In this document: one piece after another, positions 5,528 through 5,528 of the stretch | Layout: each line of letters begins with the position of its first letter | How positions within the stretch are numbered: position 1 is the first letter of the stretch | Assembly: GCA_030146445.1 (NCBI GenBank) | Contig: JASLBT010000348.1 | Coordinates: 1 to 5,528 of the forward strand | DNA from: Segetibacter sp. | GTDB lineage: Bacteria > Bacteroidota > Bacteroidia > Chitinophagales > Chitinophagaceae | Reading direction: 5' to 3' | Length of the DNA stretch: 5,528 bases | Made by a program: the position numbers and the translations under genes | The notes under the pieces: generated by a model | Databases searched by the model: none | What the model was told of the DNA's origin: nothing | What the model saw: the letters and a program-made list of their open reading frames with translations, nothing else

Positions 5528-5528
5528 C

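Overview
The window looks like a chromosomal segment of a Gram-negative Bacteroidota bacterium, most likely of the Chitinophagaceae or a nearby family. This is inferred from several signs: -7 promoter boxes of the TAnnTTTG type, an absence of clear Shine-Dalgarno sequences, a short PspC-domain protein of the kind common in that phylum, an SDR-type L-threonine dehydrogenase, a mitochondrial-type aconitase start, and low-complexity intergenic tandem arrays (GTTGA and AATTCG types). The presence of kdsA indicates LPS/Kdo synthesis. The content is mainly housekeeping; I see no defence system, CRISPR array, mobile element or RNA gene.

Left part (1-1911): the 3' part of dapB (lysine/diaminopimelate synthesis) runs off the left edge. 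Facing it across 132 bp of repeat-rich sequence is a gene for an NAD-dependent L-threonine 3-dehydrogenase of the epimerase-like SDR family. The dapB stop codon lies inside a period-8 GTTGA array, and the dehydrogenase stop lies inside a period-15 AATTCG-type array. A 235-bp divergent spacer follows, with a candidate -7 box for the dehydrogenase.

Middle (1912-5044): kdsA (Kdo-8-phosphate synthase, metal-dependent type by its Cys27) converges on a three-gene minus-strand cluster. In transcription order this is a 73-residue PspC-domain membrane protein, an AraC-family regulator and a second, paralogous AraC-family regulator. The regulators are about 335 residues each and appear to use non-ATG starts (TTG and GTG). 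The kdsA and second-regulator stop codons are only 7 bp apart and sit in the two arms of one small palindrome.

Right end (5045-5528): a good TAnnTTTG box precedes an aconitase gene. Its coding sequence is recognisable only for about 70 codons. It then folds back into a 132-bp inverted repeat of its own codons 22-65, with an 8-nt centre and 126/132 matching positions. All six differences are synonymous third-position changes, so the arms are two diverged homologous copies, not a self-copy with random errors. A 7-nt microhomology sits at the turn. The likeliest explanation is a chimeric template-switch or assembly join between two strains at a contig end, although a genuine inverted duplication cannot be excluded from sequence alone.
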